The translations under genes were made by a program, and so were the position numbers. Below, piece by piece: positions 22,319-33,684 of a DNA stretch of 64,000 bases. This DNA is from Misgurnus anguillicaudatus (taxonomy: Eukaryota > Chordata > Actinopteri > Cypriniformes > Cobitidae), in the NCBI RefSeq assembly GCF_027580225.2, contig NC_073359.2:14268001-14332000 (forward strand), read 5' to 3'. Numbering within the stretch: the first letter of the stretch is position 1; the number at the start of each line of letters is the position of its first letter. Below the pieces are notes generated by a model. The model did not search any database and was not told the DNA's origin. It saw only the letters and a list, made by a program, of their open reading frames with translations.

Positions 22319-22620
22319 CTTAAAGGGATAGTTCACCCAAAAATGAAAATTCTGTTATCATTTACTCAGCCTCATGTTGTTGTAAACCTGTTTAAGTTTC
22401 TTTATTCTGCTGAGAAGATATTTTGATAAATGGTGTTAGGCACACAGGAGAGTGTACCCATTGACGTCTAAAGTACAAATAATATCTAAGGAAGTCAATG
22501 GGTACAGTCTCATGTGTGCTAACCATCATTTATTAAAATGTCTTCTTTTTCTAAAATGTCTTGTGTTCAGCAGAATAAAGAAACAACATGGAGATGGGAT
22601 GAGGATGACAAAAAACACTT
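22319..22620. mobile_element. Palindromic MITE (Angel-like), diverged right half
   Basis: It begins TTAAAGGGATAGTTCACCCA and contains the ATGAAAATTCTGTTATCATT block. Internal halves GAAGTCAATGGGTACAG and CTGTACCC-type sequences are inverted. The right terminus has decayed. Confidence 0.7.
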
Positions 22621-23142
22621 GTGATTGTACATGCTACTAAATGGTTTAAAAAGTCTTAAATACTTTTGTTACAAAAAGTTATTTCTCAAAATAAATGATT
22701 GAATGGTTTAAAGTGATTTTCCTATGAATTATTACACAACAGAAAATGGAAGACAGTACATTTTCTATGTCATGTGATGTTTAAACACACCAACAGAAAG
22801 CAGTTTCTAAACTAATCATCCATATGCCGATATATAACATGCATAACGTCTTGCATTGCATTTGTCCTTCATGTTCAGCTGCGTTGACTCTCAGATATGT
22901 AAAGCACCGGCTGGCAGACGCAGTGAGAAGGCATGATATATAAAGATAAATTACCAGCACAACGGTATAAAGTGTTGGCATGAATAACCCTGCAGATGCA
23001 TATGAATCAGAACACAATAAGAGGGGAAGCCCAGCAGTCAGAGATGTGTCTCCATTGTGATTACAAATGGGAAATTGTTTTAAAGGAAAAGTACATCTGT
23101 GAACCAACTTCATCTTTCAAACATAAAAATGACTTTTACAAT

Positions 23143-23322
23143 TTAAATGGAGCGGAGTCTTTGGATGACATCGAGTGTCTGTTGGTATAACTCCTGGACA
23201 TTCAAAGGTGATATCAAAGGCTTTTGGTCAGACAAAGGACAATAGATCTCTGGCACCACGACCACACCATCATCCTCTGTGACAATGTCAACAATGTCCT
23301 CTTAAAAAAGTTGTTCCACCAT
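23143..23322 (-). pseudogene. Putative terminal exon of unknown gene inside the long-TIR element
   Basis: On the minus strand an acceptor (TTTTTCAG) precedes a frame reading EDIVDIVTEDDGVVVVPEIY and ending LDVIQRLRSI at a TAA (23,143-23,145). One in-frame TAA interrupts it near the start. The acidic, valine-rich segment looks conserved rather than random, but I do not recognise a domain. The tail of the reading frame lies 0.4 kb downstream of a small start exon on the same strand. Confidence 0.4.
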
Positions 23323-23764
23323 CTGAAAAAGAAACAATGTGTTATAATGCTAACCAAATTTAGTTTGATAAATTTCTAAGGACCCATAATTACATAATGC
23401 CAAAGTAACTATATGCAAGTACATGAATGTCAAGAATAAAAATCCTGATATTTATTTAATCTCATGTAACATAGGCCCTATTTACACATGGTATTGGATG
23501 AGTCTTGAGACCACATTTGCTTTAAGGGGAAGGGGACACCACACTACTTACTATGATAATGAGTAATGACTTTGTAAAAAAGTGTCGGGGGAAGGATGTA
23601 TTATTACAGTGTTGTTGTTTTTTTGTTGTTGTTTATTAATAGTTTAATGTCATGCCATCTACCCCGCTAGAATTCTGAATTTAAAAAAAGATGAAAAATG
23701 AAACATTTATTCTTGATAAATATTCTAAAATTAAACCTGGTCTTACAAAATAGGTGCAGTTCAC

Positions 23765-23860
23765 CTGCCGAATCAAGCACTGTCACTTCTTCCATTGCAG
23801 TTCTTCAAAGTACAAGAGACGGCTGACCAAACATCACACCATAGAGGCTCAATTCTAAAA
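23765..23860 (-). pseudogene. Putative start exon of the same gene
   Basis: Minus-strand ATG at 23,795 gives MEEVTVLDSA, and a GT donor lies at 23,764 (CAG followed by GTGAAC). The joined frame would be out of phase with the exon at 23,143-23,322, so the gene is either broken or has an exon I missed. Confidence 0.3.
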
Positions 23861-24669
23861 AAAAAAAAGAGATAGAGAAGTATGGTCAAATCGTAGCTTA
23901 TAATTTTTTTTGTCCATAGTAAATCATCATGTGAAGTATTATGGAAAACAAATAAGTGGCATTTCTACATTAAGGGCAGGTAGGCTGAATACCACCAGAT
24001 GTGGTGCAGATATGCACTTTTAGAGTGCTGTTAATACACCTCATTTCAAAGAGAGCTTTCTGTCCCACCAGTAACAGCAAACATGACTACCACTTTCAAA
24101 GGCTTAATTTTAACCTTATGTAGCACGGTGCTCTTGTAAACGTGCATTTAAGATTAATTGATTTGAATTAAATTTGATTTAAACTTAACATACCCTGCAA
24201 AATATGTTCTCACACATGAATTCTATGCTGAACTTGTTACATTTCAAATCTAATAAAAACATCAACTAAAAACACCTAAAAATATACCAAAGCCCCTTTA
24301 AATTGGTATTTTATATACAGACAACAACATGAACTGGTTCAGTGCCTACCTGGAGAAATGACACTCTTTGGTCCTGATAAGTAATATAAAAAGAAAAGCG
24401 GAATTAGGCTAAAATCTTACATTTGTTTTTGTATGGACAATAATAAAGATAGAATTGTTTTCCTAACCACAACTAAAGAAAGATCATTATCTTTGCGTTT
24501 CACATATCCATATTGTAAGCCTAACATATGTGCCAAAGTAGACTATGGAACAAATGGTCTGTTACGTAACGATCTTTGCTCTGCTTTGAGAAACACAACT
24601 GTTGCAGTCTTCACAAGAATAAAACTTGCAGTGGAATTATTCTATTTATTTTTATAGTTATTACAAACT

Positions 24670-25296
24670 TACCTCATGCTGCCTCAATTGTCCGGCCGAG
24701 GAGGATGGTGTTCATGCTCCGGACCGTGAGCCTCCCGATAACTCACCTTGAACTATTGTTATTCTTCTGCTGATGTGTAAAATATCCGTGTTTTGTCATT
24801 AATGTTCTTTAATATACTCTTATTACCGTTTGTTTAGACTTCTTGCAGCTCCAGAGTCCGATCGTCTTCTTCTTGTTATTGTTAAAAGCGGTTGGCATCA
24901 AGCTTATTTGTGCACTACCGCCACCTTCTGTTCCGGGGTTCTGGTTCAATGAGCTGTCAATCAAAATCTCACAAGCCAATAAGAGCGAACCGGTGTTAAG
25001 CCCGCCCCTCACGAGAGGTTTGTGTCAAAATGGAGAACGTAAATTTGCGAAGCGCAAACGAAAACTTGGAAAGCGAAAACGAAAACACTTGCAGCACATT
25101 CAAAACTATGTTTAGTGAAAGTGAAACCCAGAAAACCACAAACAAAGAATGCAGTATATTTAAAGATGATGTTAATTTTTTTGCTAGTTAGTGATTGTTT
25201 TTATTTTCAAAGTGTTTTTTTCTTTTATCAGTGTATATTTTTGTTCGTTTTTGCAAAAGTTGCGTGCGTTTAATTTGACACAAATATAATTCCATA
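24670..25296 (-). promoter_or_regulatory. Right terminal inverted repeat, probable transcription start and 5' exon
   Basis: Read on the minus strand, the right arm runs inwards to GGCAGCATGAG followed by GTAAGTTTGT, a consensus splice donor at about 24,671-24,676. The arm may therefore serve as promoter and first exon for the minus-strand exons at 23.1-23.9 kb. Promoter activity is inferred only from the position of the donor. Confidence 0.4.
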
Positions 25297-26053
25297 AATC
25301 TGCTGCTCTGTAATGCAACGCACGTTCAGCTCGCACTAAATTTTTGTTTGAATGTAAAATGAACACATTGTTCTCACATTGATTAAAATTGATTGAATTG
25401 AATACTTAAAGCAATAAAATTGGGTTTGCACACAAAATGGCACCTCCTGAGCAGTAGGTGGCAGTAAAGCTCAATGAAAAGGACGTCAATTGCCCTAATA
25501 GAAGAATAAATATTGTTTGTTTTGGGCGCCAAAATGAAGACTCAGCACAGCAGTCAGTCAGAAGAACTCTCTCAGACGGACACCACGTTATTAAAGTAAG
25601 TTCTATTATTTATTTATGTTTTACAATATGTAGCCATTGCAATGACTTGTAGTAAAAATTTGTTTGGAGGAGGTTGGTGGAGTAAGTTAACGTTACAGTC
25701 AGTCAGTCAGTCAGGCAGGCTCATAAAGAAAAACACAACGTTTTAAAAACGTCAGCTGTTTAACGTTATTTCACATTTGGTAGTTTTATCTGAGTTGAAA
25801 ACTGTCAGCTTTTAGATGACTTTTGAGGCACTTTTTACTCAGTTGTTCTATGGAAAGTGTCAGGACAAATAAAACGCAAACCAAAAGTTATTCTGTCCAG
25901 AGTAACGTTATCCATGTAAGTAATTTACCAGATGATATCAATTGACTACATTAATAATGACATTGCGGATTAAACAAACTGTCTGCTTAATCAGATTATC
26001 AGACCCGCATCAGTTATTCGTGACTTCGCTACGACACGAGCAACACTTGATTC
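25297..26053. other. Flank with possible 5' exon
   Basis: At 25,441-25,594 a GCAGTAGGTGGCAGTAAAGC motif precedes an ATG-led segment ending at a donor (TTATTAAAGTAAGTT). It resembles the motif in the long-TIR arms. It could be the first exon of the SAMD3-like remnant downstream, but the intervening distance and lack of family similarity leave this open. Confidence 0.3.
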
Positions 26054-27991
26054 AATGGACTCTATGCACGGCAGCGCTTGACGTGTTTCCGGTGATATCT
26101 CAGGATGCTGGACTACTTCCGCCAGTCATAGAGCGCTATGATATTAAGGACTGTTGGTTGCCCAAACAGCCAAAATAACACAGCAAATTTTGTTGATGCT
26201 TGTTTACTTTACATAGAAATAACTTATACTCCACACTTAATACCATAATGACATTTAAACGTATGAAAGTATATTTTTAAAGACGGGAGGACCGAACTTC
26301 TAGCCACCACTGCTGTGTCATAGTGTTTACAGCGACTCACTGGAAAGCATGCCAACTTCTACACTGCTACCCTGTATCTGCATTACGACTACTTTTAGAT
26401 AAAACTTGCACTGATAACAGTGCTATTCATCTGTTGTTGATATACAAATTTGGTATGATTGTTATTATCAGTACTAGCGAAGATAACATCTTTGGTTATA
26501 CAAGCTAAATGTTAGAACAGTAGAAACTCATATTTTCTATATTTATTTATTCTTTATTAATAACAAATGCAAAAGACAAATGGAAAATTAATATCATTGA
26601 CAACAAGAATAACTTCAGAGAAAGAAAACACACACACACACACACACAGCAAACTAAATACACGGGATAACAAATAATGGGAAAAATATAGATTTCTACA
26701 ACAGACTTTACAATAGTTAAGTCTTTTTTGCTTTGTTCTTTAGATTCTCAAATGTGTCAGGATACTAACTCACAAATAACCAAGTAAAAATGTTTTGACA
26801 ATCGACGTGTATATGAATCTCTTATTTTACCTGCAGTTTAAGATTACTTTAACATTACAAAGACGTAATATATTACCAGCGTGATTAGCCTGCTGTTCAA
26901 ATCGTAATAGCACGATGTACGCTCTGTTAGTACAGGCTAGCTGAACATATCTTACAGTTTTTTTCGATTGCTAAACGACAGTGAGCACAACCGGGGCCAC
27001 ATGTGCAAAACTCCAACCACAGTCCGCACTACCAAAAGTCACCTGAGCACAACTCTAAACACATGACTCAAAACAGCTCATTGCAGCCAAACACTAAACA
27101 CAATCCTCACTGAGATAACACACACTGTCACTCACAACACACTGAGAGGAAAAACACTAACATCAAACACCAATACACAAAATACTAACTTTTTATCTTT
27201 ACAGTTTTAACAATTTCAGTGACGTCACACAAAGTAATGTTTTCTTCAAAGATTGATTTATTTATTGATTTATCACATGACTTATTATTTTATTTAGAAC
27301 ATCATAATTCTTTAAGGTAAATGAAAATTAGCAGTTTGCTTCAGTAGTCTGGAGTAATTTGCAGAATTACAGTAATGAGAAAAAAAAGGTAGAAACTAAA
27401 TGTACATGAAAGGTAATATTTTATATATATATGAAATATATATATGAAATTGGAATTTATATTTATATGAAATTGCAATCAGCAGTGTTTGAAAGGCACA
27501 AGGCTGAAATCAATTGTGTTTTGAATGTGTGGTTCAGAGTTTTGATAGCAGTGTGTTAGCATTTGAACAAAGTGCTGTAAATTCACAGTGTTGTGCAGGT
27601 TGTGTTTAAAGTCATGGGATAAGTGTGTAAAGTTTTGAAAACTGTGTTCAAGCAATGAAAAATGAACCAGAGTTTGGTCCACATGAACTGCTGCTGTGCA
27701 GACTGTAGTTAGAGTTTTGCACATGTGACTCCAGTTGTGCCCACTGTCGTTTAGCAATCGAAAAAAACTACAATGATTATACAGAGACGACACATACAAC
27801 TTGTAACCTTTCTCGAGTTTGCACATCTGGACAATTCCTCACAAATCACAGGTTGTAAATTTGGGTAAATTCAGCAAACAACTGAGTACATTTTAGCGAT
27901 TCTGCCGTCAATCCCCTTCAAATATCCTGTATCGGAAACTGAAGAGCAGCATTGAGTCAAACGCGGAAGTTAAGCGTGCATAGAGTCCATT
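26054..27991. mobile_element. 1.9-kb element with 17-bp inverted termini
   Basis: AATGGACTCTATGCACG at 26,054-26,070 is repeated exactly in inverted orientation at 27,975-27,991, and neighbouring sequence (GTTTCCGG and CGGAAACTG) also pairs loosely. No target duplication is clear. A complete MITE (26,956-27,769) lies inside. The superfamily is not assigned. Confidence 0.5.
26956..27769. mobile_element. 814-bp MITE with perfect 28-bp inverted termini
   Basis: The left terminus begins AGTTTTTTTCGATTGCTAAA at 26,956 and the exact complement of its 28 bases lies at 27,742-27,769. AC flanks both ends. Internal sequence is rich in AACAC repeats on the left and TGTG repeats on the right, so much of the element could fold back. 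No coding sequence is seen. Confidence 0.85.
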
Positions 27992-28405
27992 AGAGAAAGC
28001 TTTTTTTAAATGTCTCGCGTGACGTCTGGTATATTAACTGGAAAAAAATTTGCGTTGAAGTGGCCACACCTTAAAGCTGACGTTTTCAGAAGAGCACCTT
28101 GTTGTTTTAAGATCTCATTTTGTCCGACATTGCGTCCTATGACAGATATAATACTTACTTCATTATTGCTCTGTGTATGTGTGGTCTTAATCATTTGAGG
28201 TTATGTGTTGATTTCTCCTCTGAATATTTCCTCTTATAGGTCCATTATCCTTTCATGCACTACACACTCAAAAGCATTGGTAAGTAATTTCTTTCACTTT
28301 TGTACTGCTGTTAGGAGCTAAATCTTATTTTTGTAACTAATATACATGTATTATTATTTGACTCGCAGTACTCAAATATACAATGGTTGGTTAATTTGTT
28401 TTCAG

Positions 28406-28551
28406 ATAAATGCTGAATTTAAAAGAATCACTACTGTCTTATGTTCCTGTGTCACCTGGACCGCCAATTCAAAAACCTGATGAAACTCTTCTATCAGAAA
28501 GGAGGACAGCTAGCAAAAAGACTTCAAACAATTAATGATCAAATGACTGAT
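28406..28551 (+). pseudogene. SAMD3-like family exon, frameshifted
   Basis: It is flanked by an acceptor (TTTTCAG) and a donor (GTAAGT). One frame gives INAEFKRITTV and the next gives FLCHLDRQFKNLMKLFYQKG, matching consecutive parts of the large fish family annotated as sterile alpha motif domain-containing protein 3-like. A one-base deletion between them breaks the frame. The function of that family is not established. Confidence 0.5.
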
Positions 28552-28667
28552 GTAAGTAATATAAATTCATGGACATAAAAATGTGTAAACGTTGGAAGTA
28601 CAGAACGTTTAGTATGTTTTAGTTACAACATCTTTTGGCACACGGGTCATTAAACACCTGGGAAGAT

Positions 28668-28990
28668 TTAAAGGGGTAGTTCACCCAAAAATAAAAATTC
28701 TCATCACTTACTCCCTATCATGTTGTTACAAACCTTTATAAATGTCTTTGTTCTTATGAACACTAAGGAAGATATTTTGAGGAATGTTTGTAACCAAACC
28801 AATCATAAGCCCCATTCACTTCCATAGTGGGGAAAAATAATACTATGGAAGTGAATGGGGCTCATGAACAGTTTGGTTGCAAACATTCCTCAAAATAAAT
28901 ATCTTCCTTTGTTTTCACCAGAAAACAGACATTTATACAGGTCTGTAACAACATGAGAGTGAGAAAATGAGTGAATTCACTTTTGCTGTG
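28668..28990. mobile_element. Palindromic MITE (Angel-like) in an intron
   Basis: It begins TTTAAAGGGGTAGTTCACCC. Central inverted halves (CCCCATTCACTTCCATAGT and ACTATGGAAGTGAATGGGG) form a strong hairpin around 28,810-28,862. The right terminus is degraded. Confidence 0.75.
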
Positions 28991-29264
28991 ATTGGCAGGT
29001 ATGGTAGCACACACTCGAAATGTGGCCTCTTCATTTAACTCATTCCAGTGTAGTAAACGTGCACACACACCTGGAGCAGTGGACAGTGCAGCTGCCTTGC
29101 TTTGTAACCCATGTATTTGTAACCAATTGTAACATGCTGTGGCACATGGGTCTGTATACTTACATTTATATTTGTTTGCATTGTACTAATTTCCAATGAC
29201 ACTTTTATTATAACAATAACCTTTTTTTTCTGTTTCTTTAACTACATTTGTCTGTTTTGTACAG

Positions 29265-29502
29265 GGCATGGATGAAGTCAGCATCAGTGAGGTCATTTGA
29301 GGACACCACTGTTGGGATTTGTGCTCTCAAACAACATGCTTCTTGTGATGAAGAAGAGGATCTTTGTATAGTCCTGGAAGCCATGAAGGTGTTGCAACAT
29401 CTTGCCATGTTGTTTGAGCTGATGTATGCCTTAAACCTGAGCTATCCTGATTTCCGCTTTATTTTTGAGGAAATCCAAAAGATTTTAATGGAACTGCATT
29501 GA
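29265..29502 (+). pseudogene. SAMD3-like family terminal exon
   Basis: After a TTTTGTACAG acceptor the frame reads SFEDTTVGICALKQ, then VLEAMKVLQHLAMLFELMYALNLSYPDFRF, then IFEEIQKILMELH and stop at 29,502. This is the conserved C-terminal block of the fish SAMD3-like family, about 20 residues shorter than usual. The exon expected between this and the 28,406 exon is missing and the phases do not match. The gene is therefore probably dead, or a chimera of splice remnants. Confidence 0.55.
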
Positions 29503-30600
29503 GTGTAACTTTAACGAACAGTTTCTTTCAGTGAAAGGATCAGAAAGACTGTGCTGCTCATTTTTTACTTTGTTTATCTGTTTTAAGTGTTTTCTCTTAT
29601 TAATACATTAACAGTTTGCTGCTCAGAGTCGATTTTGGAAATGGTTGTTGTATTTGTTTTTGTTGAATCTTTGATTAACAGTTTATACAAATGCTGTAGC
29701 TCTGACTTTCTTAAGGATTGATATTTTCCAGTTTGTAAATCCATTTAAAAAATAATAGTACTTACTGTTTTGCATGTCACTTGGAATGCAGTGTTTGTGC
29801 TTTAGCACTTCTAAATCTATTGTGATAGTAACTATTTTAAACATTTGGGTCAGTTTCACAGATGGATTTTCCTAGTCCCAGACTTTTGCAATGCCTTAAT
29901 TTGAAAACAGATTGCACTGACATATCTTGACATATATCAGTGCCATTGTTTTGTCTAAAGATGTACTCCAGTGTTGTTTTTGTAAGATAGGTTTGTTTGT
30001 AAACTTTTTTGTAAAACATATCTTAATATAACTAGGGCCTAGTCATGGCTTAATCTACAACCTTTCTGGGAAATTGCCCCTTTATGTATGTACTGCATGT
30101 GCTGATTGTTGTAATAGTTATTGACTGTTAATGAATTAATGTGTAGTGATTTAAATGAATTGATGATCTGAAAGCAGTGGTTTGCCTCAATATCACTAAA
30201 CATTTGTACAAAACTCTTTGCTTTTTATGCCAATGCAAATGTATTTTGTATTTAAAAAACAATAAATAACATTTGGATAATTATGGGTGATTATTCTGGT
30301 GCCAGAGACATAATGAAATTGCTTTAGAGTTACATAATCCCATAATATAAGCTTTTAAAAAGCATGTTGGAATTACAGATGAAAATCTAGTCCCCCTACA
30401 TAATAAAATTACTCAAACATTACAAAATAAATGTGTTATAGTAAAGAGAAATATCACTTTCAATCAACCTATTTATATTAGACTACTTAAAAGAATTAAA
30501 ATGTTTTGGTCTGACACATAAATTTAATTGAGGAAAATTATGTTGGTGTTACACAATCGGATTATGTGGGACCGATGTACATATTAAAATTAAGTAAATT
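29503..30600 (+). other. 3' UTR-like region of the SAMD3-like remnant
   Basis: AT-rich sequence follows the stop codon. AATAAA at 30,261-30,266 could end the transcript. No other feature is recognised. Confidence 0.35.
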
Positions 30601-32954
30601 GAAAAGATTTTTTTTCAGTGTGCCGAACGTGTGTCCTTGTGCACTTGAGCAACAAAAGGAGCCTAATAAGGCTGTTGATTATAATCTGATCGATCTTCGA
30701 TTCATTGTCGATAAGAATTGAATCGATAAAACTTAAAGATTGTCGAATAAGCAAGATCATGCATGTGTGTGCGGCGCCTGCACAAAACACATACAACCTG
30801 AGAAAAAAATGAAGCAAGCGAGCAGAAGTTAAACTAGCCATGATCACAATGATGCTCAATGCCAAACGCACCTGGGCTTTTTAATGTTGTGCGAGGCTGG
30901 CTGCCAACGCAACAAAATGGCATCTGCAGTGGATCTGATAGGGTCCGATACAGAAAATGCAAATATGGTTAGGATACTGAAAGCAAAAACCCTCTTCAGG
31001 TATGCCTAGTAGCTTAGCATAGCAACGCTGCAATACACTGGGAAGGAGACCAGAAGCCGTTTTTTAATGAACAGATTAAAAATGTAATCTTAAATTCTGC
31101 CAAGAAACTGTAAAATTTAAACTATAACTGACTGTCGTTACACTCTGAACGCCCCCAATATGTATCACTGATTATTATTGACTGGCTGAGGTGCTACACG
31201 CTACCCAAGTTTACAGTTGCATGTTTTCTAATGGAAGGTTGCCATCTCCATAATACAAGCATCTTTGCTGAAAGTACGCCGCAGGTCTAAGCTGAGGTGA
31301 CAATGGGAAAAGTGCCCTTCGTGTGCTTCTTGGATATAATTCCAACAAACGGTGTATCAACAACTCAAAACCGAGGTGAACAACTAGAAAAATAACACTT
31401 GATAGTAATGAAACTTTTATTTCATCACGGATGCATGGACTTACATGCGGCTGTTGCAGAGTGCCCATGTGAGGCGTAGTTATACACTGTTAGTCATTAT
31501 GTTTCATTATGAGATAAATTGATGATTTCATTAAAACACTAACTACATTGACTCATTTTACAATCCCACCAGCATGTATTATTTAGACAAACTAAAATCT
31601 TTTAATTTGCGTGAGGAAGCGGAAGTTTTTATGCACACTTTTATGTCATTGGCTATATGCCACAGCAGTAAATGCTTATTGCACTATTACTGTTAACGAT
31701 TATTTGATTGTTTAATTTAAATGATCATCGAATATGGGAAATTGCATAAGTTGACATCCCAAATACCAATCTGAGCAAATTCACAAGAGCAAAGGTAAGG
31801 AAAAATCCTGTTGAAGCAGGTGAACTTTATGTTATCATGAGAAGTGTAAAAAATTTTCAGTTAGTTTTGAAACTACAAAAAACTTTAAAGAACACTGCAT
31901 TTTTTACACAACCATGTATGTTATAATGCAAACAAACAGATATTGTTGGTAGCGACAAGTCCCATTATCTGCCATTTGTTGGGTAAACAAACTCTTGCTT
32001 TAAACTCCTTGATAAGTCAGTGCTGTTTCAAAACTTTGCTTTAACATTCTTTTCATTTTTAGTGCAAATTATCATTGTGATAACATTCACAACAAACAAA
32101 CTCACAGTGAATATAGCTATTTGCATACATATTTAGAAAAAAAACACTAAAACTTCTATTTTCTTTCTTTTTAAACAAGAGAATAAATTACCTCCAGGAA
32201 TGTGGCTGAAAGCCAGAGCAGATCCCATTACATGTCAGACATGCCGCACCCCTTCCTGCTGGCAGCAACCCCACTGACATCTTCGGAAAAGAACAGGGAG
32301 ATGCAGAGAGGAAAAATCAGAGAAAATAAGAGAATGGCAGAGGAAATTACTTTACTACCCGCATTAATGTGTTGAAACACTGAACATATTCATTAGGAGA
32401 AACAGTACCTAAAACGTACCCCATGAAATCATTTGACTGAAAATGTAAAGTGTCATTATTTGCAGCATTATCTCCCAATAGAGCTACCATTATTTGACTG
32501 TCTTTTTGTCAGTGTCTGTTTTTATGTATTTGCTGCCGTTCATGAGAGGGTTTGAAAAAAGTTTTAATGTTGAGCCCCAACATTGATGCTAATGTTATTT
32601 TGAGACATTAGTTTGAATGGAAATTGGTAAAACTTTTGATCGCATTAAGTCTGTTGAAGTACTAATATCACCATGGAGTCAAGGGAGTTTTGTCTCAGCC
32701 AATTGTGGACTGTTCACTAGATGCTTTATTTCTTTAAACGATCTGCATATCAACAGCTCATACCAGACTGTCATTACTGGGCATGGTTACCACCACAAAA
32801 GGATTTATTGAAAAATTCAAAAGTGGAATAAAAAGGCCAGGAATAGGAAAAACACAGCTAACTTTCAGGACACCAGTAATATCCCCGTCCTCGGGTGTCA
32901 CGGGGCGGGCTTTTAAGGACAGCAAAGGTGCAGCTGTTTTTCCTAAAAACCATT
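30601..32954. other. Decayed hAT-like and unassigned sequence
   Basis: ATCGAT-rich segments near 30,690-30,730 and AATCGAATAATCG at 32,956-32,972 look like subterminal sequence of the TAGGGCTGT hAT group, but no paired ends are convincing. A short ATG-led segment with a donor at about 30,917-31,000 (MASAVDLIGSDTEN) is not recognised. Confidence 0.3.
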
Positions 32955-32969
32955 AACAATCGAATAATC

Positions 32970-33669
32970 GAATAAAAAATACTTTTTTAGCTGCCCAAAA
33001 CTGGCCTTACTGGTCTTCCTTTTTTGACTTCATGTCTAGGGCTCTGCACATTTCGCTGTCCCCATGTCCCCTAGTCGCCATCTTTGGTGTGTCTCATTTG
33101 CCATCCATCACAAGACAGAAAGCAGAGGTTATTGCTTTTGCATCCCTTATTGCTAGACGGTGCATCTTGTTACATTGGAAGTGCCCATCCCCCCCTTCTA
33201 CTACCTCCTGGTTAAAGGATCTGATATCATTCCTTTCACTTGAAAAACTGAAATATTCAATTAGGGGCTCAACAGAAAAATTTTATATTACTTGGAATCC
33301 CATTTTAAATCTTTATGACTCTGTATCCTCACCAGATTCCAAGTAATTATATAATGGGTGAACAAGTTTAGCCTATTTATTTATTATTTTTTATTATTAT
33401 TATTCTTTTTTTAAGTTATTCTTAGTTCTTAAGTATAATCGCTTGTAGAGACCTTCGATATTTTGTAATCCTCCTGGGTGGGTGTTGGGGTTTTGAACGG
33501 TATAGCTACTCTGTTGTTAGCGTGATTCCCTTTTGTTTTGTTTTTCTTTTAGTTTAACGTTTAATGTAAAAGATAAAAACGCAGGCAATGTTTCCTCTTT
33601 TTTTTATGTTTCTTTCTTTAATGATTTAATGTAAACTTGTCTGGATAATAAAAATTGGTTTGAAAAAAA
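32970..33669 (+). mobile_element. 5'-truncated L1-type LINE fragment with 15-bp TSD
   Basis: The frame at 33,032-33,346 reads LSPCPLVAIFGVSHLPS then KAEVIAFASLIARRCILLHW, the conserved C-terminal region of L1/Tx1-type ORF2 proteins. The fragment ends in an A-rich tail. AACAATCGAATAATC flanks both sides (32,955-32,969 and 33,670-33,684), a target duplication expected of L1-type insertion. Only the last 0.7 kb of the element was copied. Confidence 0.8.
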
Positions 33670-33684
33670 AACAATCGAATAATC

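Larger units (their letters stand above)
21120..25296. mobile_element. 4.2-kb DNA element with about 0.63-kb inverted repeats
   Basis: Left (21,120-21,746) and right (24,670-25,296) arms are near-identical inverted repeats beginning ATGGAATTATATTTGTGTCA. The flanks are AAATCTGT and AAATCTGC, an 8-bp duplication with one mismatch. Each arm contains the motif GGTGGCGGTAGTGCACAAAT and an AACAAGAAGAAGATGAT-like run. The interior carries a minus-strand exon-like structure and a MITE, but no recognisable transposase. The superfamily is unknown: 8-bp duplication plus long arms would suit several. Confidence 0.75.
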
